From: Prado023 sp964638055
GTDB taxonomy: Bacteria > Actinomycetota > Actinomycetes > S36-B12 > CAIYMF01
Length of the DNA: 48,736 nt
Assembly: GCA_964638055.1 (NCBI GenBank)
Contig: CAZWXF010000008.1
Coordinates: 1 to 48,736, forward strand
Reading direction: 5' to 3'
Position numbers and translations under genes: made by a program
Notes under the pieces: generated by a model
Told to the model about the DNA's origin: nothing
Database searches by the model: none
Seen by the model: only the letters and a program-made list of their open reading frames with translations
In this document: one piece after another, positions 32,598 to 42,458 of the stretch
How the letters are laid out: every line of letters starts with the position of its first letter
Position numbering within the stretch: position 1 is the first letter of the stretch

Positions 32598-33533
32598 GTG
32601 TGCGCCCAACCCATCGACGACCTGCTGGCCCTGCTCGACCTCGAGGAACGCCCGGGAGATGTCTTCGTCGGGATGAGCCGCGATGTCGCCTACACGCGGA
32701 TCTTCGGCGGCCAGGTGGCCGCCCAGTCACTGGTCGCCGCGGGTCGGACCGTCGACCCCGCGCGCTACGTGCACTCGCTGCACGCGTACTTCCTGCGCCC
32801 GGGCGATCCGGCGCGGCCTGTCGAGTTCCGTGTGGAACGGGTTCGGGACGGCCGCGGGTTCAGCGTTCGGCGTGTGGTCGCCCACCAGCACGACCGGCCC
32901 ACGTTCATGATGTCCGCGTCCTTCCACCTGCCCGAGGCGGCGCCGATCGTGCACGGGATGCGCGCCCCCGCCGTGCCCGCGCCCGACAGCCTGCCGGCGC
33001 TGCGCGACATCATCGCGCCGCACAGGGCGGTCCTGCCGCCGATCCTGCTCGATGTCACGCTCCCCGTGGATGTCCGGCCCGTGCGCGGCCTCGGCCAGAA
33101 CGTCATCTCGTGGTGGGGCGAGGCGTACGCCGACCATCCCACGCAGACCAGCCCGTCGGACTTCCCCGGCGAGGACGTCGTCTGGTTCCGCGCTGACGGG
33201 GCGATGCCCGACGACCCCCTGGTCCACGTGAGCGTCGCCGTCTACTTCTCGGACGCGACGCTGCTGGACGCGGTCCAGCGCAGGCACGGCTTCTTCGTGG
33301 GGTCCGGTGACCTCGAGGTCGCCAGCCTCGACCACGCCATGTGGTTCCACCGGCCCTACCGGGCCGACGAGTGGGCGCTGTACGTCACCCAGTCCCCCGC
33401 CGCCGACCGCGGTCTCGGCTTCGCCCGAGGACGGATGTTCGACACGTCCGGCGACCTCATGATCTCGATCACGCAGGAGGGACTCTTCCGGCGGCCCACC
33501 CAACCGGGGGCCGCACTCTACCCGCCCTCGTGA
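32598..33533 (+). CDS. tesB: Acyl-CoA thioesterase II
   Basis: 311 residues forming the double hot-dog fold. It hydrolyses acyl-CoA to free fatty acid and CoA. Motifs: RIFGGQVAAQSL, HSLHAYFLRPGDP, RRVVAHQ, ASLDHAMWFHR with the catalytic Asp, and ISITQEGL with the catalytic Gln. The GTG start has no ribosome-binding site; GAGGAT lies 7 bases before it and may be a weak leaderless -10. It converges with putA. Confidence 0.9.
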   Translation: MCAQPIDDLLALLDLEERPGDVFVGMSRDVAYTRIFGGQVAAQSLVAAGRTVDPARYVHSLHAYFLRPGDPARPVEFRVERVRDGRGFSVRRVVAHQHDRPTFMMSASFHLPEAAPIVHGMRAPAVPAPDSLPALRDIIAPHRAVLPPILLDVTLPVDVRPVRGLGQNVISWWGEAYADHPTQTSPSDFPGEDVVWFRADGAMPDDPLVHVSVAVYFSDATLLDAVQRRHGFFVGSGDLEVASLDHAMWFHRPYRADEWALYVTQSPAADRGLGFARGRMFDTSGDLMISITQEGLFRRPTQPGAALYPPS

Positions 33534-33575
33534 GGGCCTTGGGGGTGACGAGGCGCGTGCCCGTGGTCCCGGTCC

Positions 33576-33595
33576 GGCCCGAGGGCCGCCGGGCC
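33576..33595. terminator. Possible bidirectional hairpin between convergent tesB and putA
   Basis: GGCCCG and CGGGCC pair as a 6-bp stem around AGGGCCGC, in the 89-bp gap between convergent stops. GC-rich and without a T-run; tentative. Confidence 0.35.
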
Positions 33596-33622
33596 GCGTC
33601 GATCCCGGGCTGCCGCGGGCGC

Positions 33623-36600
33623 TCAGCCGGCCAGGCCGCGGACCTCCGGCTGTGGTCCCGCCCCGACGTTGCCGTAGCGATGGGCGGTGACGCTCACGCT
33701 CTGCTCCCGCAGCCAACGGGGGCCCTCTGCGCGAACCTCGGGTGTGATCGGCCGGGAGTCCACCGAGACTCCCGCGCCGACCGCCGCCCCGATCACCCGA
33801 GTGGCTGACTCGGCGCTGAGCCACCTGATCCGACCCACGCGGCCCTCAGCGACCGCCGCCGCCACGTGCGAGATCGACTCCAGGTGCGTGTCGCCAGGCA
33901 GGCCCTCGGCTCGGGCGAGGCTGGGGTCCGCGCTGACCTGCACGGACGCGCCGAGGCACTCGGCGAGGACCCGGACGGACTCCAGCGTCGCCCGGGAGGT
34001 CGCGGCATCGACACGGACCAGGATCGGCTCGTCGTAGTGCCGGAAGCGCACGATGTTGCGCTCCACGTCCAGCCCCGCGGAGTCCCGAGCGGCGCCGCCC
34101 GTGTCCTGCCACCACGACTGGACAGCTGCGCGGTCCAGGGCCTCCCGGACCGCCGGCCACTCGCGCAGGCAGGGCACGTAGTTCTCGCCCCCCGCCTTCG
34201 CGGTGGGTCCGACCGAGGATCGACGCCAGCCGCCGAACGGCTGTCGGTTGACGATCGCCCCGGTCGTCCCACGGTTGACGTACGCGTTGCCGACTGCCAC
34301 GTTCTGGATCCACCAGGCGCACTCGTCCTGGTCGAGAGCCTGCACGCCAGCAGTGAGCCCGTAGCCCGTGCTGTTCTGCCACTGCAGCCCGGTGGCCAGG
34401 TCCGGGGCGCGCATGACTCCCAGGACCGGTCCGAACCACTCGTTGAGATGGCTCCACGACTCGGGCTCGACGCCGAGGCGGACCCCCGGGCTCCACAGGT
34501 GGCCGCTTGCGTCCATCCGCTGTGGCTCCACCAGCCACCGCTCCCCGGGGTCCAGACGTGTCAGGGCACGCTCCAGCGCGCCCTCGGGAGGCTTGATCAG
34601 GGGTCCGACGACCGATGCCGGGTCCAGCGCGGACGCGACGCGCAGCGACGTGACGGCGTCGGCGAGCTGGCGGCGGAAGGTCGGGTCGTCATAGACATCG
34701 GACTCGACGATGGCAAGGCTGGCTGCGGAGCACTTCTGGCCGGCATGGCCGAAGGCCGACGCGACGAGATCGCGCACAGCCGCCTCGACGTCCGCGGTGC
34801 CCGAGATCAGCATGGCGTTCTTGCCCGAGGTCTCGGCCAGCAGGCGCAGCCCGGGGCGCCAGGACAGGAACATCCGGGCCGTCTGCCAGGACCCCGTGAG
34901 CACGACAGCGTCGACCTCGGGGTCGATGACGAGCGCGCGGCCGGCCTCGTCGTCGCCGCAGGGCAGGAACGTGAGGACATCGCGTGGGACGCCGGCGGCC
35001 CACAGCTGCTGGGCCAGCAGCCACGCAGTGGCGCGGGTCTCGGGCGCCGGCTTGAGGATCACGGAGTTCCCCGCGGCCAGCGCCGCCAGGACCCCGCCGG
35101 CGGGGATGGCGTACGGGAAGTTCCACGGCGGGATCACGACGACGACACCGAGCGGCCGGCTCGGCCCCCAGGACTCCACCTGCTGTGCGCTGGCCGCGTA
35201 GAACCGGGCGAAGTCGATGGCCTCGGCCACCTCGGGGATGCCCTCGGCGACGGTCTTGCCGGCATCCCGGGCCATCACGGCCAGGGTCGTGTGCCGCTCC
35301 TCGAACATCAGCCGCGCTGCCGAGGCCAGGACGCCAGCCCGTCCCGCGGCGCCGAACGACTCCCACGGCGCCACGGCGCTCCTGGCCACGGCGATCGCCT
35401 CGGCCACCACATCGGGCGTGGCCAGTCCGGTGGCGTACCAGGGGGCGGCCCCTGACCCCGGGTCGGTCCCGGGGACGGTGACCTGGGGGACGTGCTCGAC
35501 TCCCGCGACGACCACGGGGATGACCGGCGACGAGCTGCCCACCTCGGCCATGGCCCGGCTGATCCGGGCCCGTTCGTCGGGTCGGGTGAGGTCGAGCTCG
35601 GCCACGTTCGCGAACGCCGGTCCGCCATCGATGCCCCCGGAGATCGCGTGCGCCACGTCGACAGACTCCGCCGAGCCGGCCCCAGCCGGGGAGGTTCGCA
35701 GGGGTCCCGGAGCAGCCAGGGGCGGCCCCACGGGGGGCGACCCGTGTCGGATCGAGGTCGTGTCGAGGCCTCCTCGGGCGGCCAGTGCCGCACGGAAGAG
35801 GTCGGCCTGGGCCGCGAATCCGGGACCCCCCGGAGCCAGGTCGAAGGAAGCGCGCAGGTAGTTCTCGGGTGCGGTGTTCTCGTCGAGGCGGCGGACCAAG
35901 TAGGCCACAGCGGCCGGGAAGTCCCCCTCACGGGTCACCGGGGCGTACATGAGCAGGCGGCCGACATCCTCAGCGACGGCCCGGGACTCAGCCTCCGCCA
36001 TCCCTTCGAGCATCTCCACGTCGACCTGCTCGGGCACGCCGCGGGCGTTCGCCAGCTCGACGGCCCATGCGACGTCGAACAGGTTGTGGCTGGCGATGCC
36101 CACCCGAAGGACGTCGGCGGTGCGCGGTCCCAGTGCGCTGTCGACCAGGCGCTTCCAGGACGCGTCCACGAGTGCCTTGGTCGGGAAGGGGGCGGCCGGC
36201 CAGCCGTGGATCTGGGCCTCCGCTCGCTCCATCGCGAGGTTGGCTCCCTTGACGATCCGCACCTTGATCCCCGCTCCGCCGGCGTCGCGTCGCGCGGTGG
36301 CCCATTCGATGAGCCCGGCCAGGGCTGCGTGGCTCTCGGGCAGGTACGCCTGCAGCACGACCCCGGCGCTCACGCCGGTCAGGTCGTCCTCGCCCAGCAC
36401 CCGGCGGAACGCGGCCAGGGTCAGGTCGAGGTCGCGGTACTCCTCCATGTCGAGGGCGACGAAGCGGGGCGGGTTCGCCTGGCTCGCGGCGAGCAGGAGC
36501 GGGCGCAGCCGCTCCACGACCCGATCGATGCTGCCTGCGTGGTCGAAGACGTTGAGCTGGGCGACGATCGCCGAGATCTTGACCGAGACGTGCGTCGTCG

Positions 36601-37159
36601 TGGGCCGGCGGACCATGGCGAGCACGCGCGCCAGCCGGTCCTGGGCCTCCCGCTCGCCCAGGACCGCCTCCCCGAGGACGTTGATGTTCAGGACCGCCCC
36701 CTGCTCGGCCCTGCGGCGCATGTGGGCGGCGAGGTCGGCGGCCTCCGCCGGCAGGATGATGCCGTGGGACGCGGCCTGCACCTGGCGGTGGACCATCTGG
36801 ACGGCGGCGCGCGGCGCGATCCGGCTCAGGACATCCAGGCTGCGCAGGCCCAGGTGGTCTCGCAGGCCCAGGGCCTCGCGCGTGGAGAGCACCGCAGCCC
36901 CGTGGAGCGTGCTGAGCGCGCGTTGCGGATCGCCCATCCGCATGACCTCATCGGTCAGGTGCATCGTGACCGGCAGGCCCGCGGGATCGGCCAGGAGCCG
37001 GGCCATCCTGCGCCGACGCGCACGTTCGCTGCGGCCCCGCAACCGCTCGGCGCGCGCCAGCCAGCGGGATGCCCGTTGGATGGCGGCTTCGGCCAGGACA
37101 TCGGCATCACCAGACGTCCGGGAGGCCGGCACACCGATCGCATCCGTCACGGGACCCAT
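33623..37159 (-). CDS. putA: Bifunctional proline dehydrogenase / L-glutamate gamma-semialdehyde dehydrogenase
   Basis: 1178 residues. Proline dehydrogenase barrel at about 60-450 (SVKISAIVAQL, DMEEYRDLDLT, VRIVKGAN, and RRLDENTAPENYLR binding proline). Aldehyde dehydrogenase at about 520-1000 with IPPWNFPYAIP, LLAETSGKNAML (general base Glu), FGHAGQKCSAA (catalytic Cys), and NEWFGPVLGV. A further ~160-residue C-terminal domain follows. It oxidises proline to glutamate. There is no N-terminal ribbon-helix-helix domain, so it is not a self-repressor like E. coli PutA. The ATG at 37159 has AGGA 6 bases upstream. Confidence 0.93.
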   Translation of the reverse strand: MGPVTDAIGVPASRTSGDADVLAEAAIQRASRWLARAERLRGRSERARRRRMARLLADPAGLPVTMHLTDEVMRMGDPQRALSTLHGAAVLSTREALGLRDHLGLRSLDVLSRIAPRAAVQMVHRQVQAASHGIILPAEAADLAAHMRRRAEQGAVLNINVLGEAVLGEREAQDRLARVLAMVRRPTTTHVSVKISAIVAQLNVFDHAGSIDRVVERLRPLLLAASQANPPRFVALDMEEYRDLDLTLAAFRRVLGEDDLTGVSAGVVLQAYLPESHAALAGLIEWATARRDAGGAGIKVRIVKGANLAMERAEAQIHGWPAAPFPTKALVDASWKRLVDSALGPRTADVLRVGIASHNLFDVAWAVELANARGVPEQVDVEMLEGMAEAESRAVAEDVGRLLMYAPVTREGDFPAAVAYLVRRLDENTAPENYLRASFDLAPGGPGFAAQADLFRAALAARGGLDTTSIRHGSPPVGPPLAAPGPLRTSPAGAGSAESVDVAHAISGGIDGGPAFANVAELDLTRPDERARISRAMAEVGSSSPVIPVVVAGVEHVPQVTVPGTDPGSGAAPWYATGLATPDVVAEAIAVARSAVAPWESFGAAGRAGVLASAARLMFEERHTTLAVMARDAGKTVAEGIPEVAEAIDFARFYAASAQQVESWGPSRPLGVVVVIPPWNFPYAIPAGGVLAALAAGNSVILKPAPETRATAWLLAQQLWAAGVPRDVLTFLPCGDDEAGRALVIDPEVDAVVLTGSWQTARMFLSWRPGLRLLAETSGKNAMLISGTADVEAAVRDLVASAFGHAGQKCSAASLAIVESDVYDDPTFRRQLADAVTSLRVASALDPASVVGPLIKPPEGALERALTRLDPGERWLVEPQRMDASGHLWSPGVRLGVEPESWSHLNEWFGPVLGVMRAPDLATGLQWQNSTGYGLTAGVQALDQDECAWWIQNVAVGNAYVNRGTTGAIVNRQPFGGWRRSSVGPTAKAGGENYVPCLREWPAVREALDRAAVQSWWQDTGGAARDSAGLDVERNIVRFRHYDEPILVRVDAATSRATLESVRVLAECLGASVQVSADPSLARAEGLPGDTHLESISHVAAAVAEGRVGRIRWLSAESATRVIGAAVGAGVSVDSRPITPEVRAEGPRWLREQSVSVTAHRYGNVGAGPQPEVRGLAG

Positions 37160-37262
37160 GGTCGTCCTGGAGCGGGCCCTATTCAACGGCTGGCGGGCTC
37201 AACGGATGGCGGGGTCGCGCGGGTGGACGCGTCTGACATGGCAACCGGGCCAAGGCCGCCAG

Positions 37263-37268
37263 TACCTT
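37263..37268 (+). promoter_or_regulatory. Predicted -10 box, leaderless promoter of the lactate dehydrogenase gene
   Basis: TACCTT followed by TGCCGGC and the ATG at 37276. This 116-bp gap also holds the upstream region of the divergent putA. Confidence 0.5.
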
Positions 37269-37275
37269 TGCCGGC

Positions 37276-38283
37276 ATGACCAACATCACCGTCTTCGACA
37301 CCAAGAAGTACGACCGCGACCATCTGGGCAAGGCGCTTCTTGATGCCGGGTTCGACGTGAAGTTCCGCGACTTCCGGCTCTCGTCCGACACGGTGAGCAC
37401 TGTCGGGGACGACGTCGACGTCGTCTGTGTGTTCGTCAACGACAAGGTCACAGCGGACGTGGTCGCCGAGCTTGCCCAGCGCGGGGTCAAGATGATCGCC
37501 CTGCGCTGCGCCGGGTTCAACGGGGTCGACCTCGCGGCCGCCAAGGAGCACGGCGTCGTGGTCGCACGAGTGCCCGCGTACTCGCCCTATGCGGTGGCCG
37601 AGCATGCCATCGCCCTGCTCATGGCCCTCAACCGCAAGCTCCCGCAGGCCAACCGTCGTGTGCGCGACATGAACTTCACGCTGGACGGCCTTGTCGGGTT
37701 CGACATGCACGGCAAGACCGCGGGCCTGATCGGGACGGGCAAGATCGGCAAGATCGCCGCACAGATCTTCAAGGGCTTCGGGATGCGGGTCATCATGTGG
37801 GACCCCTACCCGGATCCGGTCTGGGCCGAGCAGAACGGCCTGGAGTACGTCGAGCTGTCGGAGATCGGCCGGGAGGCCGACGTGATCTCCCTGCACATCC
37901 CGCTGTTCCCCGAGACCGAGCACATCATCAACGAGCTGACGATCGCGGCCTTCAAGAAGGGCGTCTACCTCATCAACGTCAGCCGCGGCGCGCTGGTCGA
38001 CACGAAGGCGCTGATCGCCGCCCTGAAGTCGGGGCACGTCGCGGGCGTCGGCCTGGACGTCTACGAGGAGGAGGAGGGCAAGTTCTTCGAGGACCTGTCC
38101 GGTCAGATCATGGACGACGATGTCCTCGCGCGTCTGCTGAGCTTCCCCAATGTCCTCGTCACCGCCCATCAGGCCTTCCTCACGTCCGAGGCGCTCGCGG
38201 AGATCGCGCGGGTCACGACGGAGAACATCCAGGCCTTCAGCGAGGGCCGGGATGTCGACCCCTCGCGCGTGGTCTCGGCCTGA
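37276..38283 (+). CDS. ldhA: D-lactate dehydrogenase (2-hydroxyacid dehydrogenase family)
   Basis: 335 residues, very like fermentative E. coli LdhA in motifs: RCAGFNGVDL, HGKTAGLIGTGKIGKIA (NAD-binding), VISLHIPLFPETEHIIN, NVSRGALVDT (catalytic Arg), GLDVYEEEEGKFFED (Glu) and TAHQAFLTSEAL (His). It reduces pyruvate to D-lactate with NADH, regenerating NAD+ under low oxygen. Leaderless start behind TACCTT. It is divergent from putA and convergent with the kinase gene; 38284-38412 holds no gene. Confidence 0.92.
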   Translation: MTNITVFDTKKYDRDHLGKALLDAGFDVKFRDFRLSSDTVSTVGDDVDVVCVFVNDKVTADVVAELAQRGVKMIALRCAGFNGVDLAAAKEHGVVVARVPAYSPYAVAEHAIALLMALNRKLPQANRRVRDMNFTLDGLVGFDMHGKTAGLIGTGKIGKIAAQIFKGFGMRVIMWDPYPDPVWAEQNGLEYVELSEIGREADVISLHIPLFPETEHIINELTIAAFKKGVYLINVSRGALVDTKALIAALKSGHVAGVGLDVYEEEEGKFFEDLSGQIMDDDVLARLLSFPNVLVTAHQAFLTSEALAEIARVTTENIQAFSEGRDVDPSRVVSA

Positions 38284-38412
38284 CACCCACCAGCGGCCCT
38301 GACCTGCCGTGCTCGGGGGTCACGATCTGGAAGCTCCGGCGTTGAGGTGACCTCGCTGCGCGGCCCCGCCAGTGCCCGTCAGACCCGGCGGGCGCGCCTC
38401 GGGTCGAGTCGG

Positions 38413-39936
38413 TCAGCGCGTCTGGAACAGGACCACCTTGGGTCCGCTCTGGAAGATCGCGTCGCCGGACATCGTCGTCGCCACGCTCTGGCCGGCCGCC
38501 ACGTCCGCGACACTCGACTCGACCCTCCCCAGGAGCTCGCCGGTCTGCAGGTAGATCCATACGCGCAGGTCCGCCGAGGCGGTCCGTGACCCGCGGTTGC
38601 GCACCTGTCCGTCCAGGGTCAGGTGGCCGTCGGCAGTGTTGCTGAGTCGGTACGAGTCCAGGAACCAGTCTCCGTCACCGAGCTGGTCGCTGGCCGGGGC
38701 CGAGGGGGCGATGACCTGCCCGACGATGCCCGGACCGTTGCCGGAGCCCAGTATGCCGGCGGCTCGCAGCCCCAGCCAGGCGATGATCCCGATCAGCACG
38801 ATGCTGGCCACGACGAGCATGCGGCGTCGGCGGGCGGCGATGGTCGCGGCATCCGCGGCGGTGCGAGGACGGGAGACGCGGCTGCGACTCTGTGTCAACT
38901 GGTCGGCGCTCTCCGATGCGCTGGAGGTCGGTGCCGCCGGCCGTGAGGCCGTGGTGCCTGCCTGTGTGGGAGGGCCGCCCAGCCCCGCCGGGAGTGGGGT
39001 GTCGAGGTCGGGGCCGTCCTGAGCGGCTTCGGTCACGACTCGGTCGGTGGGGGCTACGAGCGTCGCGTCACCAGCGGGCCGGAGGGCAGCGGTGGCGGCC
39101 CCTCGTGCCCGGGCGAGGCGCAGGACCTCCAGGGCGGTGGGTCGCTGATCGGGTGACTTGGTCAGCATCGCCCGGAGAAGGTGCGTTCGGATGGGATCGA
39201 TCCCGGCGAGGTCGGGCTCCTTCGTCGTGATCGCGACGAGGATGGCCACGCCGGACCCAGTGCCGAAGGGCGGACGGCCGGTGGCGGCGTAGGCGAGCAG
39301 CGAGCCCAGCGCGAAGATGTCGCTGGCCGGTCCCGTGGGGGACAGGTTCGCCTGTTCGGGCGAGAGCCACGCGGGACTGCCCGTCACCAGACCAGTGGCT
39401 GTGAGCTGCGTGGCGTCCTCGGGATGGGCGATCCCGAAGTCGATGAGGACCGGCCCGCGCTGGTTGAGGATCACGTTGGCCGGCTTGAGGTCGCGGTGGG
39501 TGATCCGATGTACCTCGAGCACGGCCAGTGCCTGCGCGATGCCCGCCGCCAGCTCCCACCAGTCCTCCGTCAGCAGGGGGCCAGCCAGGTCGATTGCGTC
39601 GCGCAGGACCGGCCCACTGACGTACTCCACGGCCAGCCAGGCGGGCTCGGACGTGAGGTCGCATGCCAGGAACTTGCTGATGTGCACGTCGTTGACCGAG
39701 CGCAGGATCGAGGCCTCGCGTCCGAACCGCTCGAGGTTGGCCGGGACATCGAGCAGGCCGGGTCGGATGACCTTGACTGCGGCCCCGGTGTCCTCGGCGG
39801 CGGTCGCGCTGTCGGCCCTCGTGGCGTAGTACACGACGCCCATCCCCCCGGCGCCGAGGCGGGAACGGAGCGTCCAGGGGCCAACGACATCTGGATCGTG
39901 GATCGACAGCGGACTCCCGACCGGGGGCTGCGCCAT
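38413..39936 (-). CDS. Membrane Ser/Thr protein kinase (PknB-like)
   Basis: 507 residues. The cytoplasmic kinase domain (about 17-275) has LGAGGMGVVYYAT, AAVKVI (ATP Lys), THRDLKPANVIL and LIDFGIAH. A disordered juxtamembrane region (about 280-365) follows, then one helix (about 372-393) and an outside domain of about 110 residues resembling an FxLYD-type beta sandwich. No PASTA repeats are present. The ATG at 39936 is preferred because GGAGG lies 5 bases upstream. The signal and substrates cannot be read from sequence. Confidence 0.9.
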   Translation of the reverse strand: MAQPPVGSPLSIHDPDVVGPWTLRSRLGAGGMGVVYYATRADSATAAEDTGAAVKVIRPGLLDVPANLERFGREASILRSVNDVHISKFLACDLTSEPAWLAVEYVSGPVLRDAIDLAGPLLTEDWWELAAGIAQALAVLEVHRITHRDLKPANVILNQRGPVLIDFGIAHPEDATQLTATGLVTGSPAWLSPEQANLSPTGPASDIFALGSLLAYAATGRPPFGTGSGVAILVAITTKEPDLAGIDPIRTHLLRAMLTKSPDQRPTALEVLRLARARGAATAALRPAGDATLVAPTDRVVTEAAQDGPDLDTPLPAGLGGPPTQAGTTASRPAAPTSSASESADQLTQSRSRVSRPRTAADAATIAARRRRMLVVASIVLIGIIAWLGLRAAGILGSGNGPGIVGQVIAPSAPASDQLGDGDWFLDSYRLSNTADGHLTLDGQVRNRGSRTASADLRVWIYLQTGELLGRVESSVADVAAGQSVATTMSGDAIFQSGPKVVLFQTR

Positions 39937-40082
39937 CGCCACCTCCGGTTCCTTCGACGACCCTCAGGGGGCCTGACTCGCGAGGACGAATCTAGCCGAT
40001 CATGGGTCGCCGCCGCCCAGGCGGATCCGGTGGGTGCCGATCGGCGGGCATGGCTTCGAGGGGATCGAGGACGCCGTGCCCG

Positions 40083-41084
40083 CTACTGGTAGGACACCCA
40101 CCTCGGTTGCGGCTTGATCTCCATCGTGGCCTTGGGACTGAGCATCGGACTGTCCTCGTCGATGAAGTTCTTCCAGCCGAAGGTCACTCCGGCCGGCGCC
40201 TTCGCCCGGATGGCCCGGTACGTGCCCTTCTTCGCGCCCGGCCCGCCGTGGCCGTCCATCTGGATGGTGATGGCGAGCTCGGGGTGACCGGTCTGCAGCG
40301 AGCCACGGTCGCGGATCATCCTGGTCGTGAACTGATGGAGCAGCAGCATCTTCTGGGGCAGGCCCGCCTCCCGGGTGAGCTGGGCGAGCCATGCGCTGAC
40401 CCGGTTGATCTCCGCTGCGCTCACCGAGCCGATCTGCCTCAAGGGCTTCTGCTTGGCCGTCAGCTTCCACTCGGGGTCCAGGGCCAGACCGACGTGGGGA
40501 AGCAGGAGCAGCTCGCGGTAGCGCTTGGCCTGGGTCAGCAGGTCCGCCCGCCCGGGTTGCAGGTCCAGGATGACGTACTGCCCGGCTCGGCCAGCCTCGC
40601 GCACGAGCGGGCGAAGCTTCGACACGGGCGTCTCGGCCGAGTAGTCGCCGTCGGCGCCAGCACCGCGCGTGGCGATCGTGGTGATGATCTCCAGGGCGGG
40701 GATCACCTTGCGCGACGTGTGCGCCTCGTACTTCTTCGCCTGTCGCTTGGCCCGGGCAATGGTCGCGGCGCGCCCCTGTTCGCCGAGCACGCCGAGAGCC
40801 GGCACCCCGGGATGGCCGTAGAGGGCGACGTACACGCGCCCGTCGAACACTCGGCGACCGCCGCCGGGAAGCTCCGCGGCAGGCGCCGGGGCGGCTCTCG
40901 GGGCCTGACCCCCTGCGGGAGGGGCGGGGGCCTGGGCGCCGGCCGCGGGGACGCCGGCATCCACGGCCACGGCGCCCGTCGTCTGGCCGTGGCGACCCAG
41001 CACGATCGCGACGGGAGCCAGCAGCGCGGCGACCGCGATGGCGACCACGACCGCGCTTCGTGACGGGTGGGGGGAGCGCGACAT
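40083..41084 (-). CDS. Exported TIM-barrel-like protein of a conserved actinobacterial family
   Basis: 333 residues: a signal or anchor helix (about 10-30), a Pro/Ala linker (about 40-75), then a domain with VYVALYGHPGVPALGVLGEQ, PALEIITTIA, YVILDLQPGR, LALDPEWKL, EINRVSAWLA and LLLHQFT. The acidic residues at strand ends resemble a glycoside-hydrolase-type barrel, but I cannot assign an activity. No lipobox. AAGGAGG lies 5 bases before the ATG. The 146 bp after the preceding kinase gene's 5' side (39937-40082) show no gene. Confidence 0.72.
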   Translation of the reverse strand: MSRSPHPSRSAVVVAIAVAALLAPVAIVLGRHGQTTGAVAVDAGVPAAGAQAPAPPAGGQAPRAAPAPAAELPGGGRRVFDGRVYVALYGHPGVPALGVLGEQGRAATIARAKRQAKKYEAHTSRKVIPALEIITTIATRGAGADGDYSAETPVSKLRPLVREAGRAGQYVILDLQPGRADLLTQAKRYRELLLLPHVGLALDPEWKLTAKQKPLRQIGSVSAAEINRVSAWLAQLTREAGLPQKMLLLHQFTTRMIRDRGSLQTGHPELAITIQMDGHGGPGAKKGTYRAIRAKAPAGVTFGWKNFIDEDSPMLSPKATMEIKPQPRWVSYQ

Positions 41085-41273
41085 CGGCGCCTCCTTGATC
41101 GACGGATTCAGGGAAGGCTATGCCAGCCGGATGACTGCCGGGCCCCACCGCCACTGCGGTCGGGGGTGGGCGTGCCGCGTCGGCGGCGTCGCGTGTGCCG
41201 ATGGTGGCCTCGGAGCCGGCAGTTGCCCGAGGCAGGGCCCGGTGGGACGATCCTGGGGAGAAGAGGAGCTGAC

Positions 41274-41453
41274 ATGGCGTTCGAGCAGATCTGCAAGCGC
41301 TGCCACGCCCCGGCATCGCTGGGGTTCGGCGACACTTGGCTGTGCCTGGACTGCTACGGGATCGTCGGGTCCTGTTGCATGGAGTTCGACGGGGACGACA
41401 TGTTCCTGGAGGACCGCAGCTGGTGGGAGTCGCGGATGGCGCCCAAGGCCTGA
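41274..41453 (+). CDS. Zinc-ribbon-like microprotein
   Basis: 59 residues with two CxxC knuckles (CKRC and CLDC, 17 residues apart), a further Cys-Cys pair (GSCCME) and an acidic, Trp-rich C-terminus (DRSWWESRM). It probably binds one zinc ion. AGAGGAG lies about 7 bases before the ATG. It stands alone between divergent and convergent neighbours. Function unknown; the tight motif spacing makes a chance ORF unlikely. Confidence 0.7.
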   Translation: MAFEQICKRCHAPASLGFGDTWLCLDCYGIVGSCCMEFDGDDMFLEDRSWWESRMAPKA

Positions 41454-41600
41454 GACTCGTCGTCCCAGACCTCGGGCGGCCTGCGGATGCCTACCCGGAT
41501 GACCCCGCGAAGCACCCGGGGATGACTTCCGACAAGTCCTCAATGCCCGGCTTCACGTCCCCCAAAACGTCCCCCGGACGTGATGGGAGTCACATCAGCC

Positions 41601-42338
41601 TCAGGCAGGCACCCAGACCTTGGGATCGACGCGCCGCGCCCAGCCGGTGACGATGAGGTACTGGGCGAGCAGGTACAGGCCGTCGACGACCAGCCGGCCG
41701 TGCGGAAGGTCGATTCCGGCGATGCGCAGCCCGATCAGCAGGTCGGAGGCCAGGAATGCCGCCGCGCCCGCCGCGACGCGGCGGTCCACGCCGGTTGCCA
41801 GGATCGCCGTGGTGCACAGCGCCAGGCTGTAGACGAGGACAGGGACCCGAAGGTCCCCCAGCTGCGGACCGAGGACCAGGTTCGCGGCCAGCCAGAACGA
41901 CAGGACCGCTCCGGGGATGATCGCCCGCCGGCGCACCATCGGCCACGCACCCATCCTCAGGAACCCCCTGCTCCACGCCACCTGCATCCCCAGGAAGGCG
42001 CCCATCCCGGCCAGGAAGGCCGGCCCCTCGTAGTTCACGCCGACGTCCCCGGCGGTGGCCAGGGCCAGCCCCGCAGCCAGGGCCGCGGGCGCCTGCTTGC
42101 CCAGCGCGACCAGCGTCCAGAGCAGGAGGCTCGGCATGAGCAGGGCCTTGAGCGCGATGTGGGCCGGGTCACCGATGCCCATCAGGTGAAGCAGGATGTA
42201 CGCGGTCCAGAGGGCAGCCACCACCGCCCACGCTGCCTGTGGGCTCAAGGTCACCGTCGCCTGCTCGGGTCGGCTGGGGAACAGCGGCTCCGGGAGGGCC
42301 TCGTCCAGCAGTTCATCGACGACGGCATCGGTCATCAT
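41601..42338 (-). CDS. YhhN/TMEM86-family membrane protein (lysoplasmalogenase-like)
   Basis: 245 residues with about eight membrane helices. KALLMPSLLLW, ATAGDVGVN and LASDLLIGL fit the conserved Lys/Asp positions of the YhhN family, whose animal members cleave lysoplasmalogen vinyl ethers. The bacterial substrate is not established here. AAGGAGC lies just before two adjacent ATGs (42338 and 42335); either could start. The 147 bp on its 3' side (41454-41600) show no gene. Confidence 0.78.
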   Translation of the reverse strand: MMTDAVVDELLDEALPEPLFPSRPEQATVTLSPQAAWAVVAALWTAYILLHLMGIGDPAHIALKALLMPSLLLWTLVALGKQAPAALAAGLALATAGDVGVNYEGPAFLAGMGAFLGMQVAWSRGFLRMGAWPMVRRRAIIPGAVLSFWLAANLVLGPQLGDLRVPVLVYSLALCTTAILATGVDRRVAAGAAAFLASDLLIGLRIAGIDLPHGRLVVDGLYLLAQYLIVTGWARRVDPKVWVPA

Positions 42339-42458
42339 GGGCTCCTTCTGGTGGGAAGGCGCACGCTACTGAGGACTGCACGCGGTCCGGCGGGCGGGAT
42401 CCGGACGCGAGGCTGGGAGCCCGACCGGGGCCGGCTTGCAGCGAGGAGGAGGTCCAAC

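Noticed and set aside
33623..37159. A tyrosine- or phage-type integrase or other mobile gene between rlmN and dxr
   Set aside because: The 9-kb stretch holds ordinary metabolic and envelope genes with no transposase, integrase, inverted repeats or target duplications visible.
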